From JAEUNX01 sp034004685 (GTDB lineage Bacteria; Pseudomonadota; Gammaproteobacteria; Burkholderiales; Rhodocyclaceae), in assembly GCA_034004685.1 (NCBI GenBank), contig JAVEWG010000001.1, forward strand, positions 124,001 through 188,000: a stretch of DNA of 64,000 bases, in the 5' to 3' direction. How positions within the stretch are numbered: position 1 is the stretch's first letter; each line of letters starts with the position of its first letter. Made by a program: the position numbers and the translations under genes. The notes beneath the pieces are model-generated. The model saw nothing but the letters and a program-made list of their open reading frames with translations, ran no database searches and was not told the DNA's origin. Shown piece after piece: positions 32,863 to 43,005 of this stretch.

Positions 32863-34949
32863 GTATTTTCCCCGAATAAGCCTTGTTGTTGAGGTTCCCG
32901 GGGAGCCGTGGCCTGGGCCAGCAACTCCCGCAGTTGCCCCTCGTCGATAACGGCCACCCCGAGTTGGAGGGCCTTTTCCAGCTTGGAGCCGGCATCGCTG
33001 CCAGCCACCACGAAATGGGTCTTCCTGGACACCGATCCGCTCACCTTGCCGCCGGCGGCTTCGATCTGGGCCTTGGCCTCCTCCCTGGAGAGGCCCGGCA
33101 GGGTGCCGGTGAGCACGAAACTTTGACCCGCCAGGCTACCGGTTCCGGCCAAGGCCGGCGTGCCCTCTTGCCAGCTTACCCCGGCCGCCTGCAGTTGTTT
33201 CACTACCTCCCGGTTATGGGGCTCGGCGAAGAAGCCGGCGATACAGGCCGCCACCACCGGCCCCACATCCGGCACCCGCTGGAGGGCGGCCTCGTCCGCT
33301 GCCATCAAGCCCTCCAGCTTGCCAAAATGGCGGGCCAGGTCCTTGGCGGTGGCTTCCCCCACATTGCGGATGCCCAGGGCGTAGATAAAGCGGTTGAGGG
33401 TGCTCTGGCGACTCCTGGCGATGGCCGCCAACAGGTTGCTGGCGGACTTTTCCGCCATCCGCTCCAGATTGGCCAAGGCCGCGAGATCGAGCCGGTAGAG
33501 ATCCGCCGGGGTCTTCACCAGGCCACTGTCTACCAACTGATCCACCAGTTTCTCCCCGAGCCCCTCGATGTCCATAGCCCGCCGCCCGGCAAAATGCAGC
33601 AAGGCCTGCTTGCGCTGGGCCGGGCAATATAGCCCGCCGGTACACCGCGCCACCGCCTCATCCTCCCCCCGGGCGACATGGGAGCCGCACACCGGACAAT
33701 AGGGAAAACGCTCCAGGAGATTGAAGCGGGGCGGATCGCCTTCCCGCCGCGCCAGCACTGGGGCCACCACTTCCGGTATCACGTCGCCAGCCCGCCGGAC
33801 GATGACCCAGTCGCCGATCCGCACGTCCTTGCGGTCGATCTCATCCTGGTTGTGGAGGGTGGCATTGGTAACGGTAACCCCCCCCACGAACACCGGTTCG
33901 AGGCGGGCTACCGGGGTGATCGCCCCGGTACGGCCGACCTGAACATCGATATCCACCAGGCGGGTCATTTCCTCCTGGGCAGGGTATTTGTGGGCCACCG
34001 CCCAGCGGGGCTCCCGGGTGACGAAACCCAGTTCTGCCTGGAGGGCCAGGCTATTGACCTTGTACACCACCCCGTCGATGTCGTAGGGCAGGCGGTCCCG
34101 CAACCCGGCAATGCGCTGGTGAAAGGCCGCCAGCCCTTCGGCCCCCCGCACCACCGCCCGATGCTCGCACACCGGCAGGCCCCAGGCGGCCAGTTGGTCC
34201 AGCAGCAGGGAGTGGCTGGCTGGCGGCGCCCAGCCGGCGACCTCCCCCAAACCATAGGCAAAGAAAGACAGGGGCCGCCTGGCGGTGATGGCCGGATCGA
34301 GCTGGCGCACCGCGCCTGCAGCGGCGTTGCGGGGATTGACGAAGGTCTTGTCCCCCGCCTCCCGCTGGCGGGCGTTGAGGGCCTCGAACGCGTCCCGGCG
34401 CATGAAGATCTCGCCCCGCACCTCCACCAAGGGCGGCGCGGCCCCCAGCAGGCTCAGGGGAATTTGCCGGATGGTGCGGATGTTGTGGGTGACGTCCTCG
34501 CCGGTTTCCCCATCCCCCCGGGTGGCGGCCCGCACCAGCACGCCGCCTTCGTAGCGCAGGCTGATGGCCAGGCCATCGAACTTGAGCTCCGCGCCGTACT
34601 CCACCGGCGGCGCCTCCAGCCCCAGGCCGAGGGCATTGCGTACCCGGGTGTCGAAAGCCAGGGCGCCGCCAGCGGTGGTGTCGGTCTCGGTGCGGATGGA
34701 GAGCATGGGCATCCCGTGACGCACCGGCACCAGCTCCGCCATGGGCTCGCCGGCCACCCGTTGGGTGGGGGAATCAGCGGTCACCGCTTCCGGGTACCGA
34801 GCCTCCAGCGCCTGAAGCTCCCGGAACAAGCGGTCGTACTCAGCGTCTGGAACGGTGGGGGCGTCGAAGACGTAATAGGCTCGATTGTGGGCCGCCAGCT
34901 CGGCCCGCAGCGCCCCGATGCGGGCCCGATCCGCGGCGGGGATATTCAT
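32859..34949 (-). CDS. ligA: NAD-dependent DNA ligase LigA
   Basis: LigA seals nicks in replication and repair using NAD. It has 696 residues. Domain Ia (YDRLFRELQ-type helix near 38-47) is followed by the adenylation domain with Lys123 in ELKFDG, then an OB fold, a four-Cys zinc finger at about 415-440 (CPVCG...C...YCPAQ), helix-hairpin-helix repeats (about 450-590) and a C-terminal BRCT domain (about 610-685). It starts within the zipA stop (TGATG) and ends in an ATGA overlap with galU. Confidence 0.97.
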   Translation of the reverse strand: MNIPAADRARIGALRAELAAHNRAYYVFDAPTVPDAEYDRLFRELQALEARYPEAVTADSPTQRVAGEPMAELVPVRHGMPMLSIRTETDTTAGGALAFDTRVRNALGLGLEAPPVEYGAELKFDGLAISLRYEGGVLVRAATRGDGETGEDVTHNIRTIRQIPLSLLGAAPPLVEVRGEIFMRRDAFEALNARQREAGDKTFVNPRNAAAGAVRQLDPAITARRPLSFFAYGLGEVAGWAPPASHSLLLDQLAAWGLPVCEHRAVVRGAEGLAAFHQRIAGLRDRLPYDIDGVVYKVNSLALQAELGFVTREPRWAVAHKYPAQEEMTRLVDIDVQVGRTGAITPVARLEPVFVGGVTVTNATLHNQDEIDRKDVRIGDWVIVRRAGDVIPEVVAPVLARREGDPPRFNLLERFPYCPVCGSHVARGEDEAVARCTGGLYCPAQRKQALLHFAGRRAMDIEGLGEKLVDQLVDSGLVKTPADLYRLDLAALANLERMAEKSASNLLAAIARSRQSTLNRFIYALGIRNVGEATAKDLARHFGKLEGLMAADEAALQRVPDVGPVVAACIAGFFAEPHNREVVKQLQAAGVSWQEGTPALAGTGSLAGQSFVLTGTLPGLSREEAKAQIEAAGGKVSGSVSRKTHFVVAGSDAGSKLEKALQLGVAVIDEGQLRELLAQATAPREPQQQGLFGENT

Positions 34950-36043
34950 CAGGCGGAAAATAGGCGCAGGGCCAGGCGACTGCCGGCGGGGACTCCGTAG
35001 TGCTGCATCTGGCCCTGGAACTGTTCGATCTGGCTGCGGATCAGGGCCGCGGCAGGGTCGCCGAAGGGGGCCCGGTTGTCATCCACCACCGTTCCGTTGA
35101 GGGCATCGGCCAACTGGCGGGCAAAGGCCATCATCCGGTCAAAGGCGAGCAGGCCATCCCGCACCCGGGGCACATCCACCATCAGGGTCAGTCCGTTGGT
35201 CAAAAGGCCCCGCAAGCCCTCGGTGGTGAACAGCACCGGCTCCAGATTGGCCAGGGCGAAGAGGGTCGTGCCTTCCTCGTCGGCCGCGTGGAACATGCCG
35301 TCCTCCCGCAGGATCAAGCCATGGGCCTCCGCCAGGCCACGGATCTTGGTGCCAGCGAAGGGATTGCCCACCGCCACCACATTCACCCCGATCTGCACAT
35401 CGACGCTGGCACAGAAACGATCCAGTTCAACCGCCCGACCCAGGGCTTCACCCTGGATCGGCACGCTGGCCGGCACCGCCAGGAACTGGTCGCAAAGACG
35501 CTGCACCCCGTCGGCGAAAACCTGGAATTCCCCGTCGGAAATGGCTCCGCGCCGGTCGGCCATCTGCATGGCCACCCCGAACCAATGGTAGCTGCCGGCG
35601 CTATGCCCCCCCAGCTCTTCCCAGCTGTTGCGGGCGTCGTCAAAGCCATACCAGGCCAGCGGCTTGTCCACCGCCCCCAGCACTTCCCGCTGGGCCAGCC
35701 ACAGCTTGGCGGCGGACAGGGGTTCGATGCTCTCGATGCGGATCAGGCAATCGACCCTGGCGTCCACCCCCGGGGGCTGATCCGGGGCCAGGCGCCGGGG
35801 ATTGGTTTCCGTCCCGCCCCAGACAAGCTCCGCCTCCCTGGCCGCGCCGTCGGCGGGTTGCGCCCGGGGCTCGACCCGCTCGCCGGCCGGCTGCTCCAGC
35901 AATACATCCCGGTGCTCTCCGCCAAAAACCTTCTCGGCATTGCGGCGGTGCCGCGTCTCCTGCCACTTGCTGTAGGCGAACACCACCACCACCGCGGCGG
36001 TGCCTGCACCGATCAATCCCATCTGCAACTCGCTGATCGTCAT
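34949..36043 (-). CDS. zipA: Cell division protein ZipA-like (FtsZ-binding)
   Basis: This membrane-anchored protein links FtsZ to the inner membrane during division. It has 364 residues. One N-terminal transmembrane helix (about 7-25) is followed by a charged, Pro/Ala-rich linker and a C-terminal globular domain (about 220-360) matching the ZipA FtsZ-binding fold (GTTLFALANLEP, LTLMVDVPRV). It is more divergent and compact than E. coli ZipA. The smc-zipA-ligA order is conserved and supports the call. Confidence 0.85.
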   Translation of the reverse strand: MTISELQMGLIGAGTAAVVVVFAYSKWQETRHRRNAEKVFGGEHRDVLLEQPAGERVEPRAQPADGAAREAELVWGGTETNPRRLAPDQPPGVDARVDCLIRIESIEPLSAAKLWLAQREVLGAVDKPLAWYGFDDARNSWEELGGHSAGSYHWFGVAMQMADRRGAISDGEFQVFADGVQRLCDQFLAVPASVPIQGEALGRAVELDRFCASVDVQIGVNVVAVGNPFAGTKIRGLAEAHGLILREDGMFHAADEEGTTLFALANLEPVLFTTEGLRGLLTNGLTLMVDVPRVRDGLLAFDRMMAFARQLADALNGTVVDDNRAPFGDPAAALIRSQIEQFQGQMQHYGVPAGSRLALRLFSA

Positions 36044-36064
36044 TCTCTTTCCTGTCTTGGGCCG

Positions 36065-39000
36065 TCAGGCCGGCACGCTTTCGGCCAGCCTGAGCGCCTC
36101 TTCGATATCCACTTCCACCACCCGCGAGGCCCCTTGTTCCTGCATGGTCACGCCGACGAGCTGCTGGGCGATTTCCATGGTGATCTTGCTGTGACTGATG
36201 AACAGGAACTGGGTCTGGGATGACATGCGCTTGACCATGTCGCAAAAGCGCTCGGTATTCGTATCGTCCAAGGGAGCATCCACCTCGTCAAGCATGCAAA
36301 AGGGCGCCGGGTTGAGCTGGAACATGGCGAACACCAGGGCAATCGCCGTCAACGCCTTCTCTCCGCCGGAAAGCAGGTGGATGGAACTATTTTTCTTGCC
36401 CGGGGGCTGGGCGACGATCTGAACACCGGCATCCAGGATTTCCTCCCCCGTGAGCACCAGCCGGGCCTCCCCTCCCCCGAACAGCCGGGGAAACAGGACG
36501 CCAAAATGCTGGTTGACCGTATTGTATGTCTGGCCGAGCTGTTCGCGGGTTTCCCGGTCGATGCGGCGGATGGCGTCCTCCAGGGTATGGATGGCCTGGT
36601 TCAGGTCGTCGGACTGGGCATCCAGGTAGCCCTTGCGCTCCCGAGCGGTCTGCAATTCCTCCACCGCGGCCAGATTCACCGCCCCCAGTTCGGCAATCTC
36701 CCGCGCCAGCCGGGCCACTTCCCGCTGGAGCGCGGCTTCCTTGAGATCCTGGGTGAGATAGGGCAGCAAGACGACCTCGTCGCCTCCCCCTTCCGCCAGG
36801 CGCTCGCCAAACTGGCTTTCCGCCAGCTCCGCAGCCTGAAGATCCAGGCGCAACCGGGCCACCTGTTCCCGCAGGGGCGCGGCCGCCTGTTCGGTGGCCA
36901 GGCGCAATTCCTCCAGCTGGCGCAAGCGGGCGGTGATGTCCGCCAGGGCGTCCCGCCGCCCGGCCAGGGCGCTTTCCCGCGCCGTCCGCAGGGCCAGGGC
37001 CTGTTGCAGGGCGTTTTCGTTGTTGCCGGTGGCCACGTCCGCCAGTTCCCCCTCCCGTATCCTGATCTCCGCCTCGGCCCGGGCCAGTTGCTCCACCGCC
37101 AAAGCGCGATTGCGCCCAATTTCCTCCAGCTTGCCGGCGCACTCCCTCTCAGAAAACCGCGCCTCCTGGAGTTCCCGCGCCAGGGTCTGGCCCAGCAGGC
37201 GGGCCTCCCGCAAGGCCTGCTCCCGCTCCTGCTGGATTTCCAGCGCCCCCTCAAGGCGGGCGCGCTGCAACTCGGCCATTTCCCCACTGCGGGCCAGTTC
37301 CAGTTCGGCCCGCTGCAGGTGATCCGCCTCCACCGAAGCCTGGCGGGCCAGTTCGGCCAAATCCCGCTCGATCTGTTCCCGGCGCTCCAGGGCCCGGTGG
37401 CGGGCCTGGCCGAGCTTGAGGAGCTCCACCTGCTCGCCATGGGCCTGCTGCTGGAGGGCCTGGCCCTGGCGGCGCAGCTCGGCCATCTGCTCCTGGATCT
37501 CATGGGCCTGGGCTTCCGCCGCCAGCTGGCCCTCATGGGCCAGGGCCAGTTCCTCTTCCCGCCGGGCCTGCTCCTGGGCCAAGGCGTCGATTTCCCCCTG
37601 GCGTTCCATCACCCCGTGGGTGCGGGCGTCCGGGGCATGATGGCACAGCAGTCCCCGGGTCAGGATCTGGCCCTGACGATTCACCAGGGCCACTCCGGGG
37701 GGCAGCTCGCCGTGGCGGACAAGCCAGGGGGCCAGATCCTCCACCGCCTCCATCCCCGCCAGCCAAGCCTCCAGGATCGGCTCCAGGGCCGGATCGAGCA
37801 CGTCCACCTTGCCAGCCAGGGGTTCGCCGATGCCGGCCTGGGCCACGATCGGCCCGTCGGCCCCTGCCATTGCCAGCAGGAAGGCCTGGGAGCCCGGGGG
37901 GGCATCGGCCAGGGCATCGGCCAGGGCCGCCAGATCAGGGGCCGGCAGCGCCGCCAGCCGCTCCCCCAGGGCCGCTTCCACCGCCCGGCCCCACTCCGGA
38001 CTGACCCGCAAGGACTTCCATAGGGGCGCCAAGGCGCCCATGGCGTGGCGCTGGAGCCAATCCCCCAGGGCGCCCTGGTGCTGGACCTTGTGCTGGAGGT
38101 GGATCAGGGCGTCCCGCCGGGCGCGCACATCGGTCAGCTTGCGCTGGGCCTGGCGTTCGTTTTCCAGGGCCTCCCGCAGGGCTTGCTGGACGCCGGGCAA
38201 GCGCTGTTGGGCCTCCTGAAGGGCCTGGCGGGCCTCCTCCTGGGCCTGGCGGGTCGCTTCCAACCGGGCCTCCCGAGCCATCAGCAGGGCCTCGTCAGGC
38301 AGTTCCACCGCGCCCCGCTCCTGCTCCAGGCGCGCCTGCCGCTGGGCCAGGCCCTCCAGGGTGCGCTGGGCCCCGGCCCGCTTGGTTTCCTCCACCCGGG
38401 CCTGCTGTTCGGATTGGGCCAGTTCCCGGCGCAAGGCCTGGCTGGTGCCCTCGGTGAGGCGCAGAGCCTCTTCCGCCGCGGGTACCCGGAGGGCCGCCTC
38501 TTCATGGCGGGCTTCTGCCAGGGTCGCCCGAAGGCCGGCGTTGTCGAAGAGCTCCCGCCAGCGGATCTCCTCCCCGGCCAGGTTTTCCAGTCGGCCCTGC
38601 CACAGGGATTCGTCCGCGCTCAGTTCCGCCAAGCGGGTTTCCAGTCGAAGGCGGGATTCCTCCAGGTGGCGGCGCTCCGCCTCCAGGCGGCTGACCTCCG
38701 CCCCCACCGCGAAAAGTTCGTTCTGGGCGCCATGGACCGCCTCGGAGGCGGCGTAGTGGGCCGCTCGCGTCCCGTCCACTTCGGCCTCCAGGGCTTGCAG
38801 ACGGGCGGAGTCCAGCTCGATCTGGCGGGTGGCCTCGGCCAGCCGGGCGGCCAGCCGCTCCCGGGCGTCCCGGGCTTCGTTGCGCTTCAACAACCACAGC
38901 AGGTTCTGGCGCAGGCCGTGCTGGGCGTGCAAGGCCTGGTAGCGTTCCGCCACCGCGGCCTGGCCCTCCAGGTGGCCGATCCGCTCCCCCAGTTCGCCCC

Positions 39001-39592
39001 GGATATCTTCCAGTCGCAGCAGGTTTTCCCGAGCATCGGCCAGGCGACCCTCGGTCTCCCGGCGCCGCTCCCGGTATTTGGTGACCCCGGCGGCCTCCTC
39101 CAGGAAACCCCGGATGTCTTCCGGGCGGGCCTCGATGATCCGGGAGATCATGCCCTGCTCGATGATGGCGTAGGCCCGGGGGCCCAGGCCGGTGCCCAGG
39201 AAGAGATCGATCACGTCCTTGCGGCGGACCTGGGCCTGATTGATGAAGTAGCTGGACTCGCCGCTGCGATCCAGCACCCGCTTGACGGAGATCTCGGCGT
39301 ACTGGCTCCACTGGCCGGCAGCCCGCCCCTCGGCGTTGTCGAACACCAGCTCGACGCTGGCCCGGGACACCGCCTTGCGGGTGGTGGAGCCGTTGAAGAT
39401 CACATCTTGCATGGACTCGCCCCGCAGGGCGGAAGCCCGGCTTTCCCCCAGCACCCAGCGCACCGCGTCAATGATGTTGGACTTGCCGCAGCCGTTGGGG
39501 CCCACCACCCCCACCAGGTTGCCCGGGGTGAGCACCGTGGTGGGATCCACAAAGGTCTTGAATCCGGCAAGTTTGAGCTTGGACAAGCGCAC
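36065..39592 (-). CDS. smc: Chromosome segregation protein SMC
   Basis: This condensin ATPase organises and segregates the chromosome. It has 1175 residues. Walker A GPNGCGKSN lies at 31-39, a first coiled coil at about 170-500, the hinge near 520-650, a second coiled coil at about 660-1020, the ABC signature LLSGGEKA near 1075 and Walker B with CMLDEVDAPLDD near 1100. The start is GTG at 39592 (GTG CGC TTG TCC), which matches family starts. It is the first gene of its operon and diverges from dapC across 127 bases. No scpA/scpB neighbours are present. Confidence 0.96.
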   Translation of the reverse strand: MRLSKLKLAGFKTFVDPTTVLTPGNLVGVVGPNGCGKSNIIDAVRWVLGESRASALRGESMQDVIFNGSTTRKAVSRASVELVFDNAEGRAAGQWSQYAEISVKRVLDRSGESSYFINQAQVRRKDVIDLFLGTGLGPRAYAIIEQGMISRIIEARPEDIRGFLEEAAGVTKYRERRRETEGRLADARENLLRLEDIRGELGERIGHLEGQAAVAERYQALHAQHGLRQNLLWLLKRNEARDARERLAARLAEATRQIELDSARLQALEAEVDGTRAAHYAASEAVHGAQNELFAVGAEVSRLEAERRHLEESRLRLETRLAELSADESLWQGRLENLAGEEIRWRELFDNAGLRATLAEARHEEAALRVPAAEEALRLTEGTSQALRRELAQSEQQARVEETKRAGAQRTLEGLAQRQARLEQERGAVELPDEALLMAREARLEATRQAQEEARQALQEAQQRLPGVQQALREALENERQAQRKLTDVRARRDALIHLQHKVQHQGALGDWLQRHAMGALAPLWKSLRVSPEWGRAVEAALGERLAALPAPDLAALADALADAPPGSQAFLLAMAGADGPIVAQAGIGEPLAGKVDVLDPALEPILEAWLAGMEAVEDLAPWLVRHGELPPGVALVNRQGQILTRGLLCHHAPDARTHGVMERQGEIDALAQEQARREEELALAHEGQLAAEAQAHEIQEQMAELRRQGQALQQQAHGEQVELLKLGQARHRALERREQIERDLAELARQASVEADHLQRAELELARSGEMAELQRARLEGALEIQQEREQALREARLLGQTLARELQEARFSERECAGKLEEIGRNRALAVEQLARAEAEIRIREGELADVATGNNENALQQALALRTARESALAGRRDALADITARLRQLEELRLATEQAAAPLREQVARLRLDLQAAELAESQFGERLAEGGGDEVVLLPYLTQDLKEAALQREVARLAREIAELGAVNLAAVEELQTARERKGYLDAQSDDLNQAIHTLEDAIRRIDRETREQLGQTYNTVNQHFGVLFPRLFGGGEARLVLTGEEILDAGVQIVAQPPGKKNSSIHLLSGGEKALTAIALVFAMFQLNPAPFCMLDEVDAPLDDTNTERFCDMVKRMSSQTQFLFISHSKITMEIAQQLVGVTMQEQGASRVVEVDIEEALRLAESVPA

Positions 39593-39719
39593 GGGCGTGG
39601 CGAAGGAAATCTACGGGGGACGCGGACGGCCGGGGTGCCGGCAAGGCGCGCCATGATACCATTTCCGCCCCTCCCGACCGGGCCGTCGGCGCCCCGTCCA
39701 GCCACCGAAAAGTATCAAC

Positions 39720-40925
39720 GTGAATCCGAATCTCGACCTGCTCCAGCCCTATCCCTTCGAGAAACTGCGCGCGAACTTCGCCGGCCTTGAGCCCCCCGCC
39801 GGCTTGAGCCCGATCCGCCTCTCCATCGGCGAACCCCAGCATGCCACGCCGGCCTTCATCCAGCAGGCGGTGACTGCCAACCTGGGGGGCCTGGCCAACT
39901 ACCCCACCACCCAGGGTAGCGATGCCCTGCGAGGCGCCATCGCCGGCTGGATTGGCCATCGCTATGGTCTTCCTCCCCTGGACCCGGCCACCCAGGTGCT
40001 GCCAGTCAACGGCTCCCGGGAGGCCCTGTTTGCCTTTGCCCAGGCGGTGGTGGAGGGCTCCCGGCCCGGCGCCAGGGTGCTGTGCCCCAACCCCTTCTAT
40101 CAGATCTACGAAGGAGCGGCCTATCTGGCGGGAGCCCGCCCGGTGTTCCTCAACCAGCTGCCGGAGAACGGCTTCACCTGCGATTTCGCGGGGGTGCCCG
40201 AGGCCACCTGGCGGGATATCCAGCTGGTCTATGTGTGCTCCCCGGGCAATCCCACTGGCAAGGTGATGGATCTGACCCAATGGCGACTGCTGTTCGAGCT
40301 GTCCGACCGCCACGGCTTCGTGATCGCTGCCGACGAATGCTACTCGGAGATCTATTTCGACGAAGCCGCCAAACCCCTCGGGGGCCTGGAGGCCGCCCAC
40401 CGGTTGGGGCGGAGCGATTACCGCAACCTGGTGATGTTCAGCAGCCTTTCCAAACGTTCCAACGTACCCGGCCTGCGTTCCGGCTTCGTGGCGGGGGATG
40501 CCCGGGTGCTGGCCAGGTTCCTGCTCTACCGCACCTACCACGGTTGCGCCATGAACCCGGTGGTGCAGGCCGCCTCGGTGGCCGCCTGGCAGGACGAGGC
40601 CCATGTGCTGGAAAACCGCTGCCTGTACCGGGAAAAATTTGATCAGATCACCCCCATGCTGGCCCAATGCCTGGAGGTGGCCCGCCCGGATGCCGGCTTC
40701 TACCTGTGGGCCCGGGTGGACCGGCGCACCGGCCTCACGGACACCGAGTTCGCCCGGCGTCTCCTGGCTGAATATAATGTGACGGTGCTTCCGGGCAGTT
40801 TCCTGGCCCGGGAGGCCGAGGGCGTCAATCCCGGCGCGGGCTTCGTGCGCATCGCCCTGGTGGCGGAACCCGCCGAGTGCCTGGAGGCCGCCCACCGCAT
40901 CACCCGATTCTGTCATCAACTCTGA
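39720..40925 (+). CDS. dapC: Succinyldiaminopimelate aminotransferase DapC
   Basis: DapC is a class I/II PLP aminotransferase that converts N-succinyl-2-amino-6-ketopimelate to N-succinyl-LL-diaminopimelate in lysine and peptidoglycan precursor synthesis. It has 401 residues from a GTG at 39720. The PLP site is visible: NGSREA at 97-102, SPGNPTG at 174-180, AADE at 203-206 and Schiff-base Lys245 in SLSKRSN, with the phosphate-binding Arg254 in GLRSG. Context with dapD and dapE separates it from generic aminotransferases. Confidence 0.93.
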   Translation: MNPNLDLLQPYPFEKLRANFAGLEPPAGLSPIRLSIGEPQHATPAFIQQAVTANLGGLANYPTTQGSDALRGAIAGWIGHRYGLPPLDPATQVLPVNGSREALFAFAQAVVEGSRPGARVLCPNPFYQIYEGAAYLAGARPVFLNQLPENGFTCDFAGVPEATWRDIQLVYVCSPGNPTGKVMDLTQWRLLFELSDRHGFVIAADECYSEIYFDEAAKPLGGLEAAHRLGRSDYRNLVMFSSLSKRSNVPGLRSGFVAGDARVLARFLLYRTYHGCAMNPVVQAASVAAWQDEAHVLENRCLYREKFDQITPMLAQCLEVARPDAGFYLWARVDRRTGLTDTEFARRLLAEYNVTVLPGSFLAREAEGVNPGAGFVRIALVAEPAECLEAAHRITRFCHQL

Positions 40926-40937
40926 TTGGACCCCCCC

Positions 40938-41756
40938 ATGCAAGATCTCCAGAAGACCATCGAAGAGGCCTTCGAAGCCCGCGCCAACCTGTCCCCCACC
41001 TCCGCTCCGGCCAACGTCCGGGAAGCCGTGGCCACCGTCATCGACGGGCTGGACCAAGGCCGGCTGCGGGTGGCGGAAAAGATCGACGGCCAGTGGGTGG
41101 TCAACCAGTGGATCAAGAAGGCCGTGCTGATCTCCTTCCGTCTGCGGGACAACGCGGTCATGGCCGGCGGCAGCACTCAGTATTTCGACAAGGTGGCCAC
41201 CAAGTTCGGCGACTACACCCCGGAGCAGTTTCAGCAGGGCGGCTTCCGGGTGGTGCCGCCGGCGGTGGCCCGCAAGGGGAGCTTCATCGGCAAGAACGTG
41301 GTGCTGATGCCTTCCTATGTAAACATCGGCGCCTACGTGGATGAAGGCTCCATGGTGGACACTTGGGCCACCGTGGGCTCCTGCGCCCAAATCGGCAAGA
41401 ACGTGCATCTTTCTGGCGGCGTCGGCATCGGCGGCGTGCTGGAGCCCGTCCAGGCCGGGCCGGTGATCATCGAGGACAACTGCTTCATCGGCGCCCGTTC
41501 GGAGATCGTCGAAGGCGTCGTGGTGGAGGAGAATGCGGTGATCTCCATGGGCGTGTATATCGGCCAGAGCACCAAGATCTACGACCGGGCCACCGGCGAG
41601 ATCACCTATGGCCGCATCCCCTCCGGCGCGGTGGTGGTGCCGGGCAGCCTGCCTTCGGCCGACGGTAAGTACAGCCTGTACTGCGCGGTGATCGTCAAGC
41701 GGGTGGACGCCCAGACCCGCTCCAAGACTGGCATCAACGAGTTGCTGCGGGACTGA
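40938..41756 (+). CDS. dapD: Tetrahydrodipicolinate N-succinyltransferase DapD
   Basis: DapD transfers succinyl from succinyl-CoA to tetrahydrodipicolinate, the committed step of the succinylase branch to diaminopimelate. It has 272 residues from ATG 40938 (E. coli 274). A helical N-terminal domain is followed by a left-handed beta-helix (about 105-230) with the conserved MPSYVNIGAYVDEGSMVD and GGVLEP segments, and a C-terminal SLPS...YSLYCAVIVK strand. It lies 12 bases after dapC. Confidence 0.96.
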   Translation: MQDLQKTIEEAFEARANLSPTSAPANVREAVATVIDGLDQGRLRVAEKIDGQWVVNQWIKKAVLISFRLRDNAVMAGGSTQYFDKVATKFGDYTPEQFQQGGFRVVPPAVARKGSFIGKNVVLMPSYVNIGAYVDEGSMVDTWATVGSCAQIGKNVHLSGGVGIGGVLEPVQAGPVIIEDNCFIGARSEIVEGVVVEENAVISMGVYIGQSTKIYDRATGEITYGRIPSGAVVVPGSLPSADGKYSLYCAVIVKRVDAQTRSKTGINELLRD

Positions 41757-41814
41757 TCCCCGACCGGGGCGGCGCCCCTGCCGCCCTCGACCTTTCCTCG
41801 CCAGGAGCGCCGCC

Positions 41815-43005
41815 ATGATCTTCGACAAGCTGTTCCAGCTGATGGCCGACAAGAATGCCTCGGACATCTATATCAGCGCCGGCACCCCCATCCACATCAA
41901 GATCGAGGGCATCTCGGTCCCCATCAATCAGCAGAAGATGGATCCGGCCACCATTCAGCGGATGGCCTACGAGTTGCTGAACCCGGAGTACATCCAGCGC
42001 TTTGAGCGGGACAAGGAGTTGAACCTTTCCGTCGGCCGCAGGGAGCTGGGCAATTTCCGGATCAACCTGATGCAGCAACGCAACAGCATCGCCCTGGTGA
42101 TCCGCTACATCCAGGGGGACATCCCCAAGCTGGACAGCCTGGGCCTGCCCCCGATGCTGGCTGACGTGATCATGGAAAAGCGCGGCCTGGTGCTGGTGGT
42201 GGGCGCCACCGGCTCGGGCAAGTCCACCACCATGGCCTCCATGATCGACCACCGAAACAGCAACAAATCCGGGCACATCCTCACCATTGAGGATCCCATC
42301 GAATATCTCTTCAGCCATAAAAAATGCGTGGTGAACCAGCGGGAAGTGGGAATCGACACCACCAGCTGGGCCGAAGCCCTCAAGAACGCCATGCGCCAGG
42401 CTCCCGACTGCATCCTGATCGGGGAAATCCGCGACCGGGAGACCATGCAGTCGGCCCTGGCCTATGCCCAGACCGGCCACCTGTGCCTGGCCACCCTCCA
42501 CGCCAACAACGCTTACCATGCCCTGAACCGGGTGGTGAATTTCTTCCCCCTGGAAAACCGCTCCCTGCTTTACCTGGATCTGGCAGTGGCGCTCAAATGC
42601 ATCATTTCCCAACGCTTGGTGAAAAAGCCCGACGGCTACCGCATCCCGGCGGTGGAAATCCTGATGAACACCCGCCATACCGCCGACCTCATCGAGCGGG
42701 GCGAGCTCAACGAGGTCAAGCAATCCATGGAGCAAAGCCTTGCCCCGGGCTCCCAGACCTTCGAGCAGGATCTCTTCCGCCTCTACAAGGACGGCACCAT
42801 CGAGCTGGACGAAGCCCTGGTGAACTCCGACTCCCCCACCAATCTGTACTGGCTCATCAACAACTCCCAGTTCGGCGCCAACGGCGGAGCGGAAAATGCA
42901 AAGACCGAGACCAGTCTTGAATTTACCCAGCCTGACCAGGAAAGCGCCTCCTTCCAGGACTTCACCCTGCATCTGGAAGACCAACCCAAAACCGAAACCC
43001 CATGA
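41815..43005 (+). CDS. pilU: Type IV pilus retraction ATPase PilU-like
   Basis: This PilT-family hexameric ATPase assists pilus retraction and twitching. It has 396 residues. An N-terminal PAS-like domain (about 1-95) precedes the RecA-like core, with Walker A GATGSGKST near 128-136, the Asp box, Walker B ILIGEIRD near 202-209 and the His box GHLCLATLHANNA near 221-233. PilU rather than PilT is preferred because of its length and the acidic C-terminal extension (about 360-396). It sits between dapD (58 bases) and dapE (ATGA overlap), inside the diaminopimelate genes. No other pilus genes are present in the window. Confidence 0.85.
   Translation: MIFDKLFQLMADKNASDIYISAGTPIHIKIEGISVPINQQKMDPATIQRMAYELLNPEYIQRFERDKELNLSVGRRELGNFRINLMQQRNSIALVIRYIQGDIPKLDSLGLPPMLADVIMEKRGLVLVVGATGSGKSTTMASMIDHRNSNKSGHILTIEDPIEYLFSHKKCVVNQREVGIDTTSWAEALKNAMRQAPDCILIGEIRDRETMQSALAYAQTGHLCLATLHANNAYHALNRVVNFFPLENRSLLYLDLAVALKCIISQRLVKKPDGYRIPAVEILMNTRHTADLIERGELNEVKQSMEQSLAPGSQTFEQDLFRLYKDGTIELDEALVNSDSPTNLYWLINNSQFGANGGAENAKTETSLEFTQPDQESASFQDFTLHLEDQPKTETP

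Noticed and set aside
36377..38023. Long open plus-strand frames opposite smc
   Set aside because: Low-complexity Gln/Leu/Pro-rich shadow frames of the SMC coiled coil.
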